64,000 nucleotides of DNA from the NCBI GenBank assembly GCA_949152475.1, contig OX424569.1, positions 29,929,950-29,993,949 on the forward strand, read 5' to 3'. Position 1 is the stretch's first letter, and the number at the start of each line of letters is the position of its first letter. The position numbers and the translations under genes were made by a program. Positions 26,279-39,217 of this stretch are shown here, piece after piece. The DNA comes from Terebella lapidaria (Eukaryota > Annelida > Polychaeta > Terebellida > Terebellidae). Under the pieces are notes generated by a model. The model did no database searches and was not told where the DNA came from. It was given only the letters and a program-made list of their open reading frames with translations.

Positions 26279-26472
26279 TTTTTTTTCTTTAATTCTTCTG
26301 GAGTTCTAAAGACAAGTCCACTCCCCCTCATCTCTTCAGCAATTTCATTCCAACATACCTTTTTTGTCTTGTTGTTTATATTTTTATCAAAGTTGCCATA
26401 CAAAACATCCCGTTTGTCCTCGACCAGTGAGAGTAGCCGCTCTATTTCATCCTCTCCGAAGCGCGGCCTTCT
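26279..26472 (-). pseudogene. Myb/SANT-like DNA-binding domain exon fragment
   Basis: The minus strand reads R-R-P-R-F-G-E-D-E-I-E-R-L-L-S-L-V-E-D-K, then Y-G-N-F-D, K-K-V-C-W-N-E-I-A-E-E-M, R-T-P-E-E-L-K-K-K and a stop. This is the pattern of the Myb/SANT-like domains (first helix E-x-L-L-x-L-V, conserved K-x-x-x-W-x-E-I) found in transposon-linked and host regulatory proteins. A pyrimidine-rich acceptor-like sequence precedes it, next to an in-frame stop. No neighbouring exon was found. It lies in the inserted block 26080-27660 and may be a remnant of a Harbinger-like element or a gene fragment. Confidence 0.5.
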
Positions 26473-26499
26473 ACTCTATTTGTGAAAAAAAAATATATA

Positions 26500-27660
26500 T
26501 AACATGAATATAAATAATAATCGATGTTAAAAGGATGACTACTATATCTTTGTAAAAAGTGTAAAAAGTAAAATAAATATTTTAACTTCATACATGACAG
26601 TAATAGAAACTGTTTAATTTAATCTAGATAACAAAATTGTATATGAGTATGTTTGAAAGAAAATAATATAGTATTGAACCCATCAAAATAAACATGTGCA
26701 ATATACAAAATTGGGGGTGACAACTAACATTTTCATTTTTCAAAATTTTCGGCTCAATTATGCACTTCCCACACACCCTTCATTATTCATGTGTATTATG
26801 ACACAATATAAATGTGGATTGCCCGCTGATAGCAGCAGTCTGCATCAACATACAGATTTACACACTCCTAGTCTAGCCCTCAACTCGTGTCTTGTTTTAA
26901 AATTCATCAAATCATACAACAACATATTACAGTGTTATGTTACTTTTTTTTCATTGTATACATTGTGTTAAGCTGTGTGCATGCCTTAACCCAGTTGTTT
27001 GTGGAATCGGATAACACTCCGATTCGGATGAGTTCAGTTTTATTCCTACAATCTTTCAAGTCCTGGAAGCGAGGTTAGATCTTCGGTTGAGATGGTACAA
27101 ATATTGCCAAAAGTTTTACGTGTTAAGCACGGGTCGGAACCCTTTGCGGGTCGGAACAATAACTTTGCGGGCTGTCATCACAAGGCTTATAGCAGTAAAA
27201 TTGCTGACCAGATGCAGAAAATTTAGCTTACGATATATGTACAATGTATAATATTTACATACGATAATACGCAATGACAAATCAAAATCAGAATAGTAAT
27301 AATAATAATAACGGGTTATATAATAGATACCCTATTACATTGCTTTGAAATTGATTTTTCTTTATGTATTGACTATCACTATAATGTACATATTAATGAT
27401 GACAGGAGCTTAACAGGAACACATCCAACATTTGTAAATACTCAATTTGTGCGAGAAAATGCAAACGGTATTGTTTATCGTGCGCTACTGGTGTATTTCA
27501 TTATCAGCCGTCGTGTCACCATCTCGCCTAAAGTCTCGGCCCAGATTTGGTGACACTTGTGGTGAGACAAACCAGTCTCGCTCTCCAATTATCATGATTA
27601 TAACATGGCATTGCTGTGATTATATATGTTGTTTTCTCCTTTCTTACTGAATTTGTATTT
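26500..27660. other. Unassigned part of the inserted block
   Basis: I see no domain. There is an (AAT)n-like run at about 27297-27310 and a small direct repeat of 'gcgggtcggaac' near 27125-27160. Confidence 0.4.
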
Positions 27661-28140
27661 GTAAAGTCAATATGGATATTTCATTCATTACATTGTACAA
27701 TGCTGTATAAATCCAATGGCGTGACTTGATTTATTGGTTGTTTTCTAATAATTATGGTGCTCTATCATTCTGACGTGTACATCTTCCTGTGAGTGACCTG
27801 ACAGTGCGCACCTGGTACACAAAGCTAATCAACCTCAATCTTCTTTTCTGTTTCATGTTTGTTACTATCACTGGCTCCGGAATATACAATCATTCCGATC
27901 TCCAAAATGAAAACACTCAAAGTCCCCATCAGCGTCATTTGGTTTACTCTCAAATGAATTGCAGAGTTGTTGACAACCTATATACATGGGTTGAAATGTT
28001 CTAATCGTTTCAGTGCGTTTCTCTCAGTGTTTTTGTTTCTGGATAATTGTGTTTATTCCAAAAGATGACATCTGTCAGTGTTTCATGATGTTTGTGAAAT
28101 GCAGCTAGTTTAATAAATCATTGGTAAATTTTTGATGTTG
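27660..28140 (+). repeat. Duplicated 3' flank of the sushi gene, second half
   Basis: It matches about 10450-10960 in order: 'acattgtacaatgc', 'gcgacttgatttatt', 'ggtgctctatca' and 'gcagc..tttaataaatcattgg'. Confidence 0.6.
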
Positions 28141-29090
28141 TTCATTGTTGAAGTTAAAGTTATCATCAGTATTTTTGATGACATAAAAACTCCAGTATAT
28201 TATACTGTATGTTTATTGCCCACTTCTTGGCTATGATGAAGAGATAATATTGTGGTCTCAAACATGTGGTAACGATCTCGATTCGTGAAATGCTTCCCAT
28301 TGATTGCCAGATCCAGCCAACAGATTCGCGGCTGAGACAATTGCATTGCTTATGGACAAAATAATAATATTGGGTCGAAACTTCAAGAGCAACAAACAAC
28401 AACAACGAAAGTAACATGAACAATTCCAGTGGTGTCACTGGAAAGCCTTCATTAAAACATTGATACTCTACGAGGCAAAAATCTTTCAGTCTTTTCTGAG
28501 AGCAAACAACAATAAGGATTCATTGTATCGTGCAATATCACATGATAATACGTTTATATGAAATTTCAGCCTGTTATCACATGCAACAAATTAACAACAA
28601 CAAAGGAAGTGTAATACCACACTGGAAACAACATATCAACATTGATCGAATGCGAGAAAAACAATTTGTGAGCCACATTTCAAGGAAATATGTTTGTGCT
28701 ATGATGAGTAAAGTATACGAAATTAGGTGCACTATTATTTTATGAAGACCATTGGATGCCATTTTTTATGACAAAGGCAATACAATATAAGTGTGGAACA
28801 TTACTCATATAAACATGTTTTGGATTGGAATGTTTCAATGTCTGTGATTATTGTGAAACAATATTCATTACACATCATCACTCTCAGCACATGCACAACA
28901 ACTACAGGCCAGTTTTTGTTGTGTTTGTCTGTGCGAATTGCACTGAAGTTACAAAAATAAAACACGTACGCTGTTGAATTAATTCATATGTGATTTATAT
29001 TCTCATTGATCACATGTAAATGATCGGTATTATCAGAATTACACGAGAATATAAAATTTTATTAAATTGACAATAAGGTCAATGCTTCTG
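28140..29090. other. Unassigned non-coding stretch
   Basis: I see no gene, RNA or recognisable repeat here apart from AT-rich sequence. Confidence 0.4.
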
Positions 29091-30290
29091 AGTTGAGAAT
29101 ACATGAACACCACCAGTGGATGCAGATTCAAGATGATGGCACAGAGACCGCTAAAAAAATTGTGATCTTATGTTCCAACGTTGTGGTTCCATTTTACATG
29201 TATTTCTCTCATTTGAAATGCCATATTTTCTCCGGTCAATGCAAGTTGAACACGGATTTGAAGAAAATGGAGTGAAAAAACTTCCAAGCCGAATCACAAG
29301 GACATGATGCCAACTTAGACACCAAATAATTCCCGTCTATCGCGTCAGACTCTCTATCTTTGCACTATTCCCGTTGCTATTGGGGACATAGGTTGGGAGG
29401 TTATACCCCAAGGGAGAAAAGACGGACTGCTGTGACAGAGAGGCACCCGCATCTTTTTACATATAAAAAATGTCGAGCCACGTCGCTTTAGGGCGGTGGA
29501 CCTGGATAGAAATAAATTTGTTTTGACTTGACTGGAAATATGCGGTGACCAGCTTGCAGCATAAATGTCTTGAGCTTACCCTAACTTGTTTTCCAATATA
29601 TGAATTTCTGGCTTTTGTGTCTGGTATGAACGCATGTGGAGCAGTGTTTCAGTGCAAATTCATTTGACGGCAAAGCGAGGGTCATGTTTTATTCAACTGG
29701 ATGCAACAAGTTGGTGCACAGATATGTTTGCTGTCGATATTTGTTCAGACTCGTCTGCCTCCATTGGCTCTGCGTGAATGGCTGTCTCAGTCACATTGGG
29801 TGATTTTTTAGAAATAAATAAATGCATAGTTGATTGTCATGGTTACGCTGTAAAAACATAATAACATCAATATTGTGAGTGTGCCTTGACAAACGGAAGT
29901 GAGTGTTGCTCATGATGCCAATTTAGACTCAAATATAAATGAATGGTCTGATTTGTTTCTGTTCCAGAAGTGTTCCACACTTGTATATTGCATATTCCCG
30001 CATCCCCTCGTCTACCAGAGCGGAGAAGTAATTCACGTCATCCGTTTGATTTTCCATCAGTTTGTTCAGTAGATCCAATCAGCATTTCCTCGAGTGGGGA
30101 GGCGGATTGAATGGAAAACATAGGGAATGGGAACACGATTGATTCACTGGCTATTTTCCTAAGGTCCTCGATATGCCACTTCATGCAATATTAAAATAGG
30201 CGAATGATTTATATCTATGACGTGCTTGCCCCCGAAACTAAGGGTAACTGAAAATTGGTCATGTGATTTGAATACATCCCTATGTACGAT
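29090..30290 (+). repeat. Complex repeat U, copy 8 (A-C)
   Basis: Diverged A (29100-29570, 'gttgctattggggaca'), B (29680-29800, 'catgttttattcaactggatgcaacaag') and the start of C (30190-30290) lie in + orientation. Confidence 0.55.
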
Positions 30291-30858
30291 AATATTTATT
30301 TTATACATAAATGACACAAATTGGTGTATTTAATTATTTAGTACGTTATAAAGGTAATTGCATTATTCACAGCTTACACCTGTGTCTCATAAAACATGAG
30401 TAAATAAGTTAAAATACTTGATCTGTCTTCTTTGTGACCAATGTTTCGAATGGCAGAAAAAAGACAAATGTTTTATTTTGTGAACAAACATCACGTGATA
30501 TACAGTAAGTACAGGTGAGAAAACCACAGGTGTAATAAGTAAAGAATATAATTCCTAGAAAATAGTGGTTTTGAACCAGGCGCCCCCGGTATGTCCTATG
30601 ACATAACCTTCCGACCACAGCAATTTGCTAGTTGGTGGATACAGCTTTATCAATCATAACGTTTGACATTATATTCATAATGTACCATACAGCAATGCAT
30701 CTGTTTCCTACATAAGGCAAATTATACCACTTCACAATCAATTCAATTGGTGTTTGTGAAGACACAAATCAGTGAATTGGCCATCCTTATGAGATTAGTA
30801 ACTCGACACTGAATAAATATTTGGACTGGTGTAAAACGTAAGATTCAGACATACTTAA

Positions 30859-31247
30859 GGTAGTCCGCTCCAAAGAGTGAGGGGAGGGGGTAAAAGAGTG
30901 TTTTAAAATAAATAAATGTGTCAACATAATCTAGAGCTTCAAAATGATATAAAACTGAAAAGAAAATAGGAGGTCACCGTATCCGTTCTCTTGGAAAACA
31001 CGATGCAAGATGTGAATATGGACGAAAAAATGTGCAAAAATGCCAGAATTTATGTCATTTTAGGTAATTATGTGTGATTTTGATCGAATATGTAGAAGAA
31101 ACGAGCACGGTGACCCCCTATTTTCTCTTCAGTATTAGGATGCTGATCATTTACTCTATAAAATAATGTCATTTTGAAGAGATAATATTCAAGAAATGAC
31201 TTTTAAATTTTGACTCTCCATTACCTCCATGCTTGTAGCGGACTACG
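30859..31247. mobile_element. Short DNA transposon flanked by TTAA
   Basis: TTAA lies at both borders (30855-30858, 31248-31251). The ends are inverted repeats containing GTAGTCCGCT on the left and AGCGGACTAC on the right, and an inner inverted pair reads 'aaaataggaggtcaccgt' against 'cggtgaccccctatttt'. At 389 bp with no reading frame it is non-autonomous. TTAA target sites are used by piggyBac and Kolobok; I cannot choose between them. Confidence 0.65.
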
Positions 31248-31289
31248 TTAACGAACAATCCAGAACTGCATAAAACATTCCAACGTGGA

Positions 31290-31720
31290 TAAGATGTCGT
31301 GCCTATTAGCCTACCAATGTTGATCCACAGCATTCTTATCATTCACAAAAGGATATTTTCTGCATCGAGTCAGAGTGAGTCAATGGATATCTTTACACGG
31401 ATCTTTATTATCATTGAAAGTATTACACAGGAACCATCCTCAAATGCAACAACAGTTTATCTTTACATCTTTCATGTTTCTCACAGTTCAACAGTATGCC
31501 TGCTATATGGAACACTAGGCTTATCCCTTGTAGGGAGAAGACGGACTGCTTGGGCGGTCTGGGACACAGAGGCAATCTTAAGTTATGGGCAAGTTGCTGC
31601 ATGGATTGTTCGCTGTCGTGTATAGATTGTTTTGTACACTCTCCCTCATATTGTAGTGTTTCAATAGCAAGCAACAAGTTGGTACAAGCGTTTGTTTCTG
31701 GTATTCGCCTACTCGTCTGG
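31290..31720 (+). repeat. Complex repeat U, short A/B fragment
   Basis: Weak matches to block A ('agggagaagacggactgctt') and block B ('agcaacaagttggtacaa', 'actcgtctgg') lie in + orientation. A run of 17 or so C follows at about 31778. Confidence 0.4.
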
Positions 31721-33160
31721 CACATACTGTCGTTCACTTTAATCTCTGATTCAATGATATACGTGCCCATCCATAACCCCCCCCCCCCCCCCCCTCGTTA
31801 TCAATGGCTATGCTTCTGGGATATTTCAAATGACGTGATTGTGAATACGACAGAACAATTCAAATGAACCCATCGTACAGTTATTATGATCCCCATTATT
31901 TAACCTCATAGATTACAGGCATCCGATAAGTGTAATATTCTGACCAATAAGTGTATCCTGAATTATAAAACCAGTTCATTTCGCGGTGAAATTATGTGTG
32001 TGGAGTCGATTAGTTTATGCGCTGGTAACTATCACTGTATCAAGTTAGATATTATTCCTTGGTGATATTCTCGAGTATTGAGCGTATCTGGCACAGAAAT
32101 GTACTGTGATAACATTAGAGACAATTGATTTATGACTTCCTCGCTTCCACAATTACGGTGACTAGGGAATGGCCATGTCAATTGGATTGGCAGAATATTT
32201 GGACTGCTGACCGCATCGCAATGCCTCTGGAGTCATGTTTTAACATAAGAACCAGATACCCAAACAGTCATAGATGAAAGGCAAATGCATTCCAAGATAA
32301 GGCAAGATCAAATCCATTTTTGGTCATATAGAAATTATAAGCAATAAGTGGTGACAATGTTGGGTCCATGCCCAGGTTTAGTTATCAAAGACGCTAAAAC
32401 GGGCTATATCAGATTTTGTTTGTGTTACTGAGCTGGACATCCACACGCACTGCATCGAAATTGGTTGATGTTATAAGTTAAGGCATGTGTTGACATCATA
32501 GGAAGCCTATACACGGGCCAACTCTCTTCCACCATGATTCCAAATTTACTCAAGTCCAACTCAAGTTGACTTAGCAATAACGTGTAACTTCTTGTATCAA
32601 AGCGTTTATCATGACGTTTTGAATACATGTATCTTTATCAAATTGTATTTGATCTCTTTTGATATATGCATATGAACTGATAGTATTAACTTTTTTTTGC
32701 AAAGCGAATAGATAACATCTGCTCTCGAACTATATCATATCGAATTCAAGGCAAACCAGTATGAAGGGACATACAAAGTAATATTTGGCAGCATGTCATG
32801 TTTTTTCTTGGGCGATTTTCAAGCTTCCAAATACTCTACCCCCATAACTTTTGCTAAGGTGGTCCTTTAGTACTTGGAACTGTGTATTCGTAATTAGCAC
32901 ACCAGTTTAATTAGCGTGTTTCCAATAACTATGTATTACGACATTCCGCTCCAATGTAGATGTATATCAGTGGAATATCAGAAAATGCAGATCATAATAA
33001 GCTTTGCCCTTGAATCGCTCGGTCAATTACTAATCAACCTCTATCCGCCCCATCGCCACCCCACCCTTCAACATTGAGCACACAACATTAACTCATTCAA
33101 TATCACCGTATCGATATCCCATATGCATGTATGGGCAAGCCTCCTCAGAAACTACAATCA
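31720..33160. other. Unassigned non-coding stretch
   Basis: I see no coding domain, RNA gene or transposon end here. Confidence 0.4.
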
Positions 33161-33576
33161 GCTACCGTACTCCACCCACGATGGGACCCCAATAAAGATC
33201 TGACGGCCAGTTAATCCCAGTCGAGGTTGCGGTCTTGTGAATGGTAATGGGAACTGAGCCAGAATCGGCCACTCGTGCTCCTCTGTGTGCTTTGACGGAG
33301 CAAGAATATGTACTGGCGTTTCTCATTTGGTTGGATGAATCTGCTATAGCGGTATGTGGCAGTGACCAGTATGCCTGTACTATACACCAGATCGTAAGCA
33401 TATCTTGTTCTGCTTTCTGCTAAGAATCGCATACAATCACGATCTTGAGGAATAGCATCGTACATAGAATGTGTATTATGTATATTCTCAAAAACTAACA
33501 AGTTTATGTGCGTCTGTCTCTCGTACAAACACTTCACTTACTAATCACCCCACACAGAGGTTCAGCTAATGGCTAG
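33160..33576 (+). repeat. Complex repeat U, D/E part split by the 7.5-kb transposon
   Basis: It contains 'gccagttaatcccagtcgagg' and 'cccacacagaggttcagctaatgg', which match blocks D and E. The block breaks off at 33576 and continues at 41091. Confidence 0.65.
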
Positions 33577-33720
33577 CAGTACAGGCATTTTAGGAGGAAA
33601 ATTGGCTTAACCTTAAACAAATTGCAACAGAATCAAACTCTGCAGATTTTGCACCCTACATATCTCCTCTATCACATACAAAAAGTCTTAAGGAATCCTT
33701 CCAGGCGAAATGGGTTAAAT
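33577..33720 (+). repeat. Left terminal inverted repeat of the 7.5-kb transposon
   Basis: It pairs with 40960-41090 on the opposite strand. Identity is high in the outer ~50 bp and patchy further in, with small indels. Confidence 0.8.
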
Positions 33721-34255
33721 ATGCATGTTTCTAAACCACCCAAAAGCCAATTTATGCGTTTTTCGGAGCGTTATTTAGTTATACTGAACAATATCTTTGT
33801 CTGTATTCTTTGAAATGGAGATAACTTTTACCTAATGGATGTTTGAACTTGAATAATATTATCAAGTGTAGCTCATAATATAGTAAATGTAGTAATATGT
33901 AGTAAATATAGTAACTCATAATATAGTAAATGTTGCTAAATAATACTTGGATAATAATACTCAAAAATGAACACAATATATGTTCAATAATATATTGTTG
34001 ATTGTTTGGCAAATAAACAAATGTAAATAAACAATAAAACCAAGAAAACAAAGTATTAAGCTCAGTAATCCACTTCACAAATTACCGTTATTTTGACAGT
34101 TTCGCATGTATAAATACACCAGAAAGCACCTGACACCAGCAAATAACACAAACGATTGCTGGTTAAGTTTGGTGTTCATTATGCATGAAAATCAATCTAG
34201 AATTTCTGCCACAATAATACTAGTCTTTCACGCATAGTCAGGGACAAGTAGTAAA

Positions 34256-34560
34256 ACCATGAAACAAATTACCTAGCTCAGGAACGAACACAAGTTATGC
34301 AGAATTATACTGGCCTAGGTCAGAAATCATCAAGTCATCACAACATAATATTTTGCACATGTAAATGGTCACGAAAGAACAATAAAACCATGAAACAAAT
34401 TACCTAGCTCAGGAATCAGCAGAAGTCATCACAAAATAATTCTGGCATTTTGCACATGTAAATGGTCACGAAAGCTCAGGAATTGGCACAAGTCATTGCA
34501 GAATAATACTGGGTCACGAACAAACAAGACCATAAAACAAATTACCTGGCTCAGGAATTA
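34256..34560. repeat. Subterminal tandem repeat, ~131-142 bp, about 2.3 units
   Basis: Units begin 'accatgaaacaaattacct' near 34256 and 34386 and 'accataaaacaaattacct' near 34529. They share 'agctcagga', 'aagtcat' and 'ttttgcacatgtaaatggtc'. Confidence 0.65.
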
Positions 34561-34600
34561 GCACAAGTTAAGACATAATAATAACACACATGAGAGTCAT

Positions 34601-37600
34601 TCATGGCTCATCGTCCACTTCAGTGTCAGATTCGAGTTGATGCGAATTTGTACAGGAAGATCCCTTGCAGTTTCCACAAGCGGTGCTGCATTCGATGGCA
34701 TGTTTTTTGCAGGTGCAACGCATGGTGCTGCAGTCAGATTGACAGTTGCATCTGATGACACGTAGAATGTTTTCTGGAGCAGGCCCTAGATCTGTCTGGA
34801 CAGCTACATAGCCCTCGTCACTTTCACTCCATCCCCACTCGGTGGGTAGGAGCTGCGGTTGAACCCCTTTCCACTCCTGCACTTGCAATTATACATGCAA
34901 GCTGTGATACTTGGCTGCAGCAGATGTTGGTGGTAAGCTTTGTGGTTGCACAGTGGATGAGCTGGAAGCTACTTTTTGACAGAAGCGCTTATACCTCAGA
35001 GAATCCAGTGTGTCAGAGGGCTTTCCATTGTACAGGAGCACCAATGCCACTTCACCAGCAGCCACAACATCTTGCATGGAAGCACCTTGTCTGTCAAAGA
35101 TCTGAGCTTGCTGTCGGAATGTGTCGCTTGCTTGAAACTTCTTCAGAGATACTCCTTTCCCAATTCCATGTAGGCGAGATGTCGTGTCGCACCCGAGGAT
35201 GGCATGGATGAACAAGATGTTACTGCAGACATCTGGACCTAGTCGTGTTTTGGTGGTCTTGATGTCCCATACACGACACTTCTTTGTGGTCTTTTTCGGC
35301 TCTGGGCAGAAGAACAAGTCATGGGATGTCAAGCTAGCATGGTGGCACAGAAGGATGAGGAGGTCTGTGTCATCACCGACTAACACAGTCGTCGTGACAG
35401 TGGCACTTTCCACAGCTTTCTGCACAATCAGGAGGTCAGCATCTCCTGATGCATGGTACGTCTTGCAGTTCTTGTTCTGAAGATCTTCACTCAGCATGTC
35501 AATGAACTTCTGCTTGTTGTGTTCGTTCGCCAAGAACTGATCCTTTTTCATAGTCAGTTGCATATCTGCCGTGAATGTCACTGTTGCCCCAGAACTCTTT
35601 TTTGTCCGTCGCCGGTGTGCCATGTCTTTTGTCGAGCTTTGTCCATACCCATCAAACACGATGATCGCCTGGCCATAGTGCCTTGTCACGTAATCAGTGT
35701 ATCGACAGCAAATGTCCCTGTATGAAGATCCCTGTGACCATGGGATGCGCTGAACTAATGCGCCACCATCCAGTACATACTGGGCATCGAAGGAACAGGT
35801 TCCAGGTTTTTCCAAATCGCATCAGCAAGGACTGGTTTGTTTGGTTCACGAAGGAGTAGAGATGTGTCGAACAGGGCAGGTGGATGACTGCAAAGTTCAT
35901 ATTTGAAATATGATTCAAGGTCTGGTGACGTTCTCGCAACAGTGATTAGTCTTTGGAACAAGAGCTGTGGATCAATCTGAACGTCATCACCATCGATCTT
36001 GCAAGTTGATTTCGCAGCAAGAGTGACTGCCTGACCTTTGCGCTTGAAACTGTACTCTGCAGGAGTTTTGCCATCCATGGACTCCAGAACCGACGACCCA
36101 ACTACTTTGGCTGCATCAGCATTGACTGCCTCACCAGCATGGACCCCGGTGGCAATGTTCCTTAGAGATGGGTCAGAAGAGAATGGGGTTTTATCCTGGA
36201 GATACTGCAGGACTGACATCGTATCCCTCCAATCACGAGCTTGTCTGGTGTCGGACAGGTCCTTGTTCTGCTCTCCGGTGTTGTAGTTCACGCCTGTCAG
36301 GTCTTGCATTGCTCTGTTTACTTCGGCGCAGGCAGGCATGGATAGCAGCCAAAGCAAACGCTGCTCTTCGGTCATCCCACGTCCTCTTGTAAGGCCCCCA
36401 CTTGTTTTCAGACTGCGCATTAGCACTTGTTCGATGATAAGATCAGACGACAGGCCTGCCCACAAGCGATCGCTTCTTCTGATGACATGGAAGCCCTCGG
36501 CAAAACGCTGATGGATATCTGGATGTTGTGCTTGGAGGTCCAACATCTGCTGTAGATATAACCTTCCACACTTCATATAGAGGTTGTGCCCTGAGGCTGC
36601 CATGTAAGGCAACATTTCCTGGATAGCTTGTAGATGCAGTAACCAGTTTCCGGTTCGTTCCGCCTCGATGAACTTGCATAAGATGTCCACCATGGTCATG
36701 TACTGAACCCAAAATGCACTGGTCCTGGAGGACACCCTTTCAGACTGCATGAGTTTTTCAAGGCGATCGTTCATCGTTTTCAAGGAAGCAGACTGGCCTA
36801 GGTCATCCACAGTCGTCGCACCATCTATCAGCTTTTGAAACATGGATGCTGCTTCTCTCAGGTCTGAATCTTCCAACGGATCTTGTTCTGGTGTTGAACT
36901 TTCTGATTGGTGGTCCACGCTAACGTCCTCAACTGGGATGTTCTTACTTGGCAGAGAGACACCAAACAATTTGGCCAACATTAGGGCATTGAGGGCTGAA
37001 TCGATGATCATATGTGCACGAACTGCACGAGCAATTGCCTTCCCGCTCAACATATGCACCACCGCATTAGGTGCATATATCAGTTCCATCACATCTTGGA
37101 GCCCAGTTGAAGCCATCAGGTGGCCGATGCAGCCCAGGAAGCTCATGAGTGTGTGGAAACCACCCAGACGTACGACCATGCGTCTCAACCTGCTTCCCTC
37201 AGGTTTGGAGAGGATCATCGTGACAGCCTTCCACCAGAGGGGTTGGTCGAAGGTGACAACAGCTGTGACCCTGTGGCGCTCTGCATCTGATGTAGTTCAG
37301 GGTTGAAAACATGCAAGTACTGTCATTGGGATCCATGTCGATCATTGGCAGAAAGAAGACACCTGACTTGCCAGGGTGCGAGCCCTGATGCACGAGCTGC
37401 ATCATACCGGACCAACCCGGTCTAGGTTTTCCGAACAGGATGGATGTTTTCCACAGAATGTTCAGGTGTGAAGTGCTGCTCTGGGCATTGATGTGGAACA
37501 GCTTTTGGTATACTGCTGCTGCCATACCATCACGTTTTGCTCTGTGGTACTGGATCTGTAGCCTTCCAACCATGGATATGTCTTGATGTGTGACCTTGAC

Positions 37601-39013
37601 TCTTGGGATCATCGTACTTGCTTTGGTTGCTGGAGTGACAGTGGCAATCATTCCCATTCCGTGAAAAGTACCATGTCCATCCAACGTGCGGATATTATGA
37701 TCGACGTTATCCGCAGCATACTGCACAAATTCTGTGGACAAATTTGTGATATCTGTACCATGAGACTTGGCAGCATTCTTCTGAAACTGCTGGACTTCCA
37801 CGTATGAACAACAGAATCCATGGCGATGTAATGAGTCGATAAGGAAGCGAGAAGCGAAATGATGATGTAGTTGCACACCAAGTCCAAGCTGCAATGGCGC
37901 CAACAACACACGGGGTCTGGCAGCTTGCATCATTGCTTGTCCATTGGAGGCGACTTTCAGTTCCTTCTTCCCAATGAAGAGTTCTTCAAGCAGCATCTTG
38001 AGAGTTTCGGGGATGAACTCCAGGTTGATTCTTTCGGATTCCAGATCTTCGCAAGATGGGTATTGCTCATGTGATGTTGTAACGGCTTTGATGTCTTCTC
38101 TGATTAATTTTGCTGCCGTCTTCACCAGCATTACTTTTTCGTCATTTGGGTTGATCTTCTGTTGGCTATAGTACTCTTGGAGGATAGCTTTAGCAGTCGC
38201 CCTGAAGGTCACCACATTTTGCTTCCCATTGATCTCTGTTTGGATGATTCTCTCCCCGAAGTGTTCTTCCAGCTTTGCTTTCATGTGTGGATAGCTATAT
38301 GCGTCTGCTCCAGTCCCTTGCAGCTTTTGTTCCATTTGGGCAATGAGGTCAGTGATAGTGAGCTGTTCATCATCGTTTTCTTCCAGGTATCTAGCAACCT
38401 CGATGAATGCTTCAGTCCGCAGTCTGTTTTGAGGTCCTCCAGATTTCACTTTCTTGCATGTTTCAGTGTCATGCTTTTGTGCCAAAGGAGTCTGTTTGTT
38501 CGTCCGAAAATTGACGCTACATGCTTAGTGATAGACAGCATCTGCAGCATGGAGGTCATGTACATGCAAAAGTCGGGCACGGACAGTGTCTGACCAGCTG
38601 TCACCTCGCTCATCACATGTTGTCAACAAACTCTGTTTGCAAGTGAGTGTTTTGACAGCATACACAGCATCCTGGATCTTCCTTTTCCATCCAAGGTCTG
38701 CTGGTCTACCACAGAACAGACAGTCTGTCTGGAAGTCAAACTGTTCCTCAGAGGATCTGAGTACCTGTCTCTCTGTGCTCACGCTTGGTACTGCTGCTTC
38801 TTCTTTGGCAGCTCTTGCAATCTGCTGGGGATTACAGTATTTCTTACGACACTCGTGGTGGACCTTCTGGCCAGGTAGGCTACTGATAGTGTCATTTCTT
38901 GCTTTGCTAGCCTGGTTGATGCTTGAGCTACTCTTTTCCCCAAGGACTGCTACTTTGGTGTTGTCTTCTCCAACTGGTTGGCTGCAAATGGCACACTGGT
39001 CACACACATCCAT
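34601..39013 (-). pseudogene. Transposon protein (Cys/His N-terminus, putative DDE region, XPG/FEN1-like nuclease, Cys-rich finger), interrupted
   Basis: The five frames join into one 1,471-codon, intronless coding region from the ATG at 39013. Codons 1-163 hold C-x2-C and H/C clusters (C-D-Q-C, H-H-E-C, C-L-F-C). The middle carries A-D-N-V-D-H-N, T-F-D-Q-P-L-W-W-K-A and G-G-F-H, possible acidic catalytic motifs of a DDE transposase. From 35815 down comes a PIN/FEN1-like nuclease with S-G-D-A-D-L-L-I-V, V-G-D-D-T-D-L-L-I-L-L and L-G-C-D-T-T-S. The end has a nine-cysteine finger (R-C-N-C ... C-T-C ... A-C-G-N-C ... C). Four lesions: TAA at 38525-38527, a frameshift at about 37265-37300 (just before T-F-D-Q), a frameshift in an A5 run at 35807-35811, and TAA at 34889-34891. 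The two frameshifts cancel. I recognise the domain order from multi-copy uncharacterised invertebrate proteins. Confidence 0.8.
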
Positions 39014-39217
39014 GGCATGTCTGCGAAAGGAATATCAAAAGATGGATGCCACCAGAGAACATTTGGAACAAGGGATCAGCCATCAGGGAACAAGATGGAT
39101 GCCATCAGGAATGTTATGCCCCCACGGTGTGATATTTCAGGTTCTGGTGCATCAAACACCAACAAATTCAAGTACATCTGTTGAATATATTTCACCGTAT
39201 GAAATATTCTCTATGTA

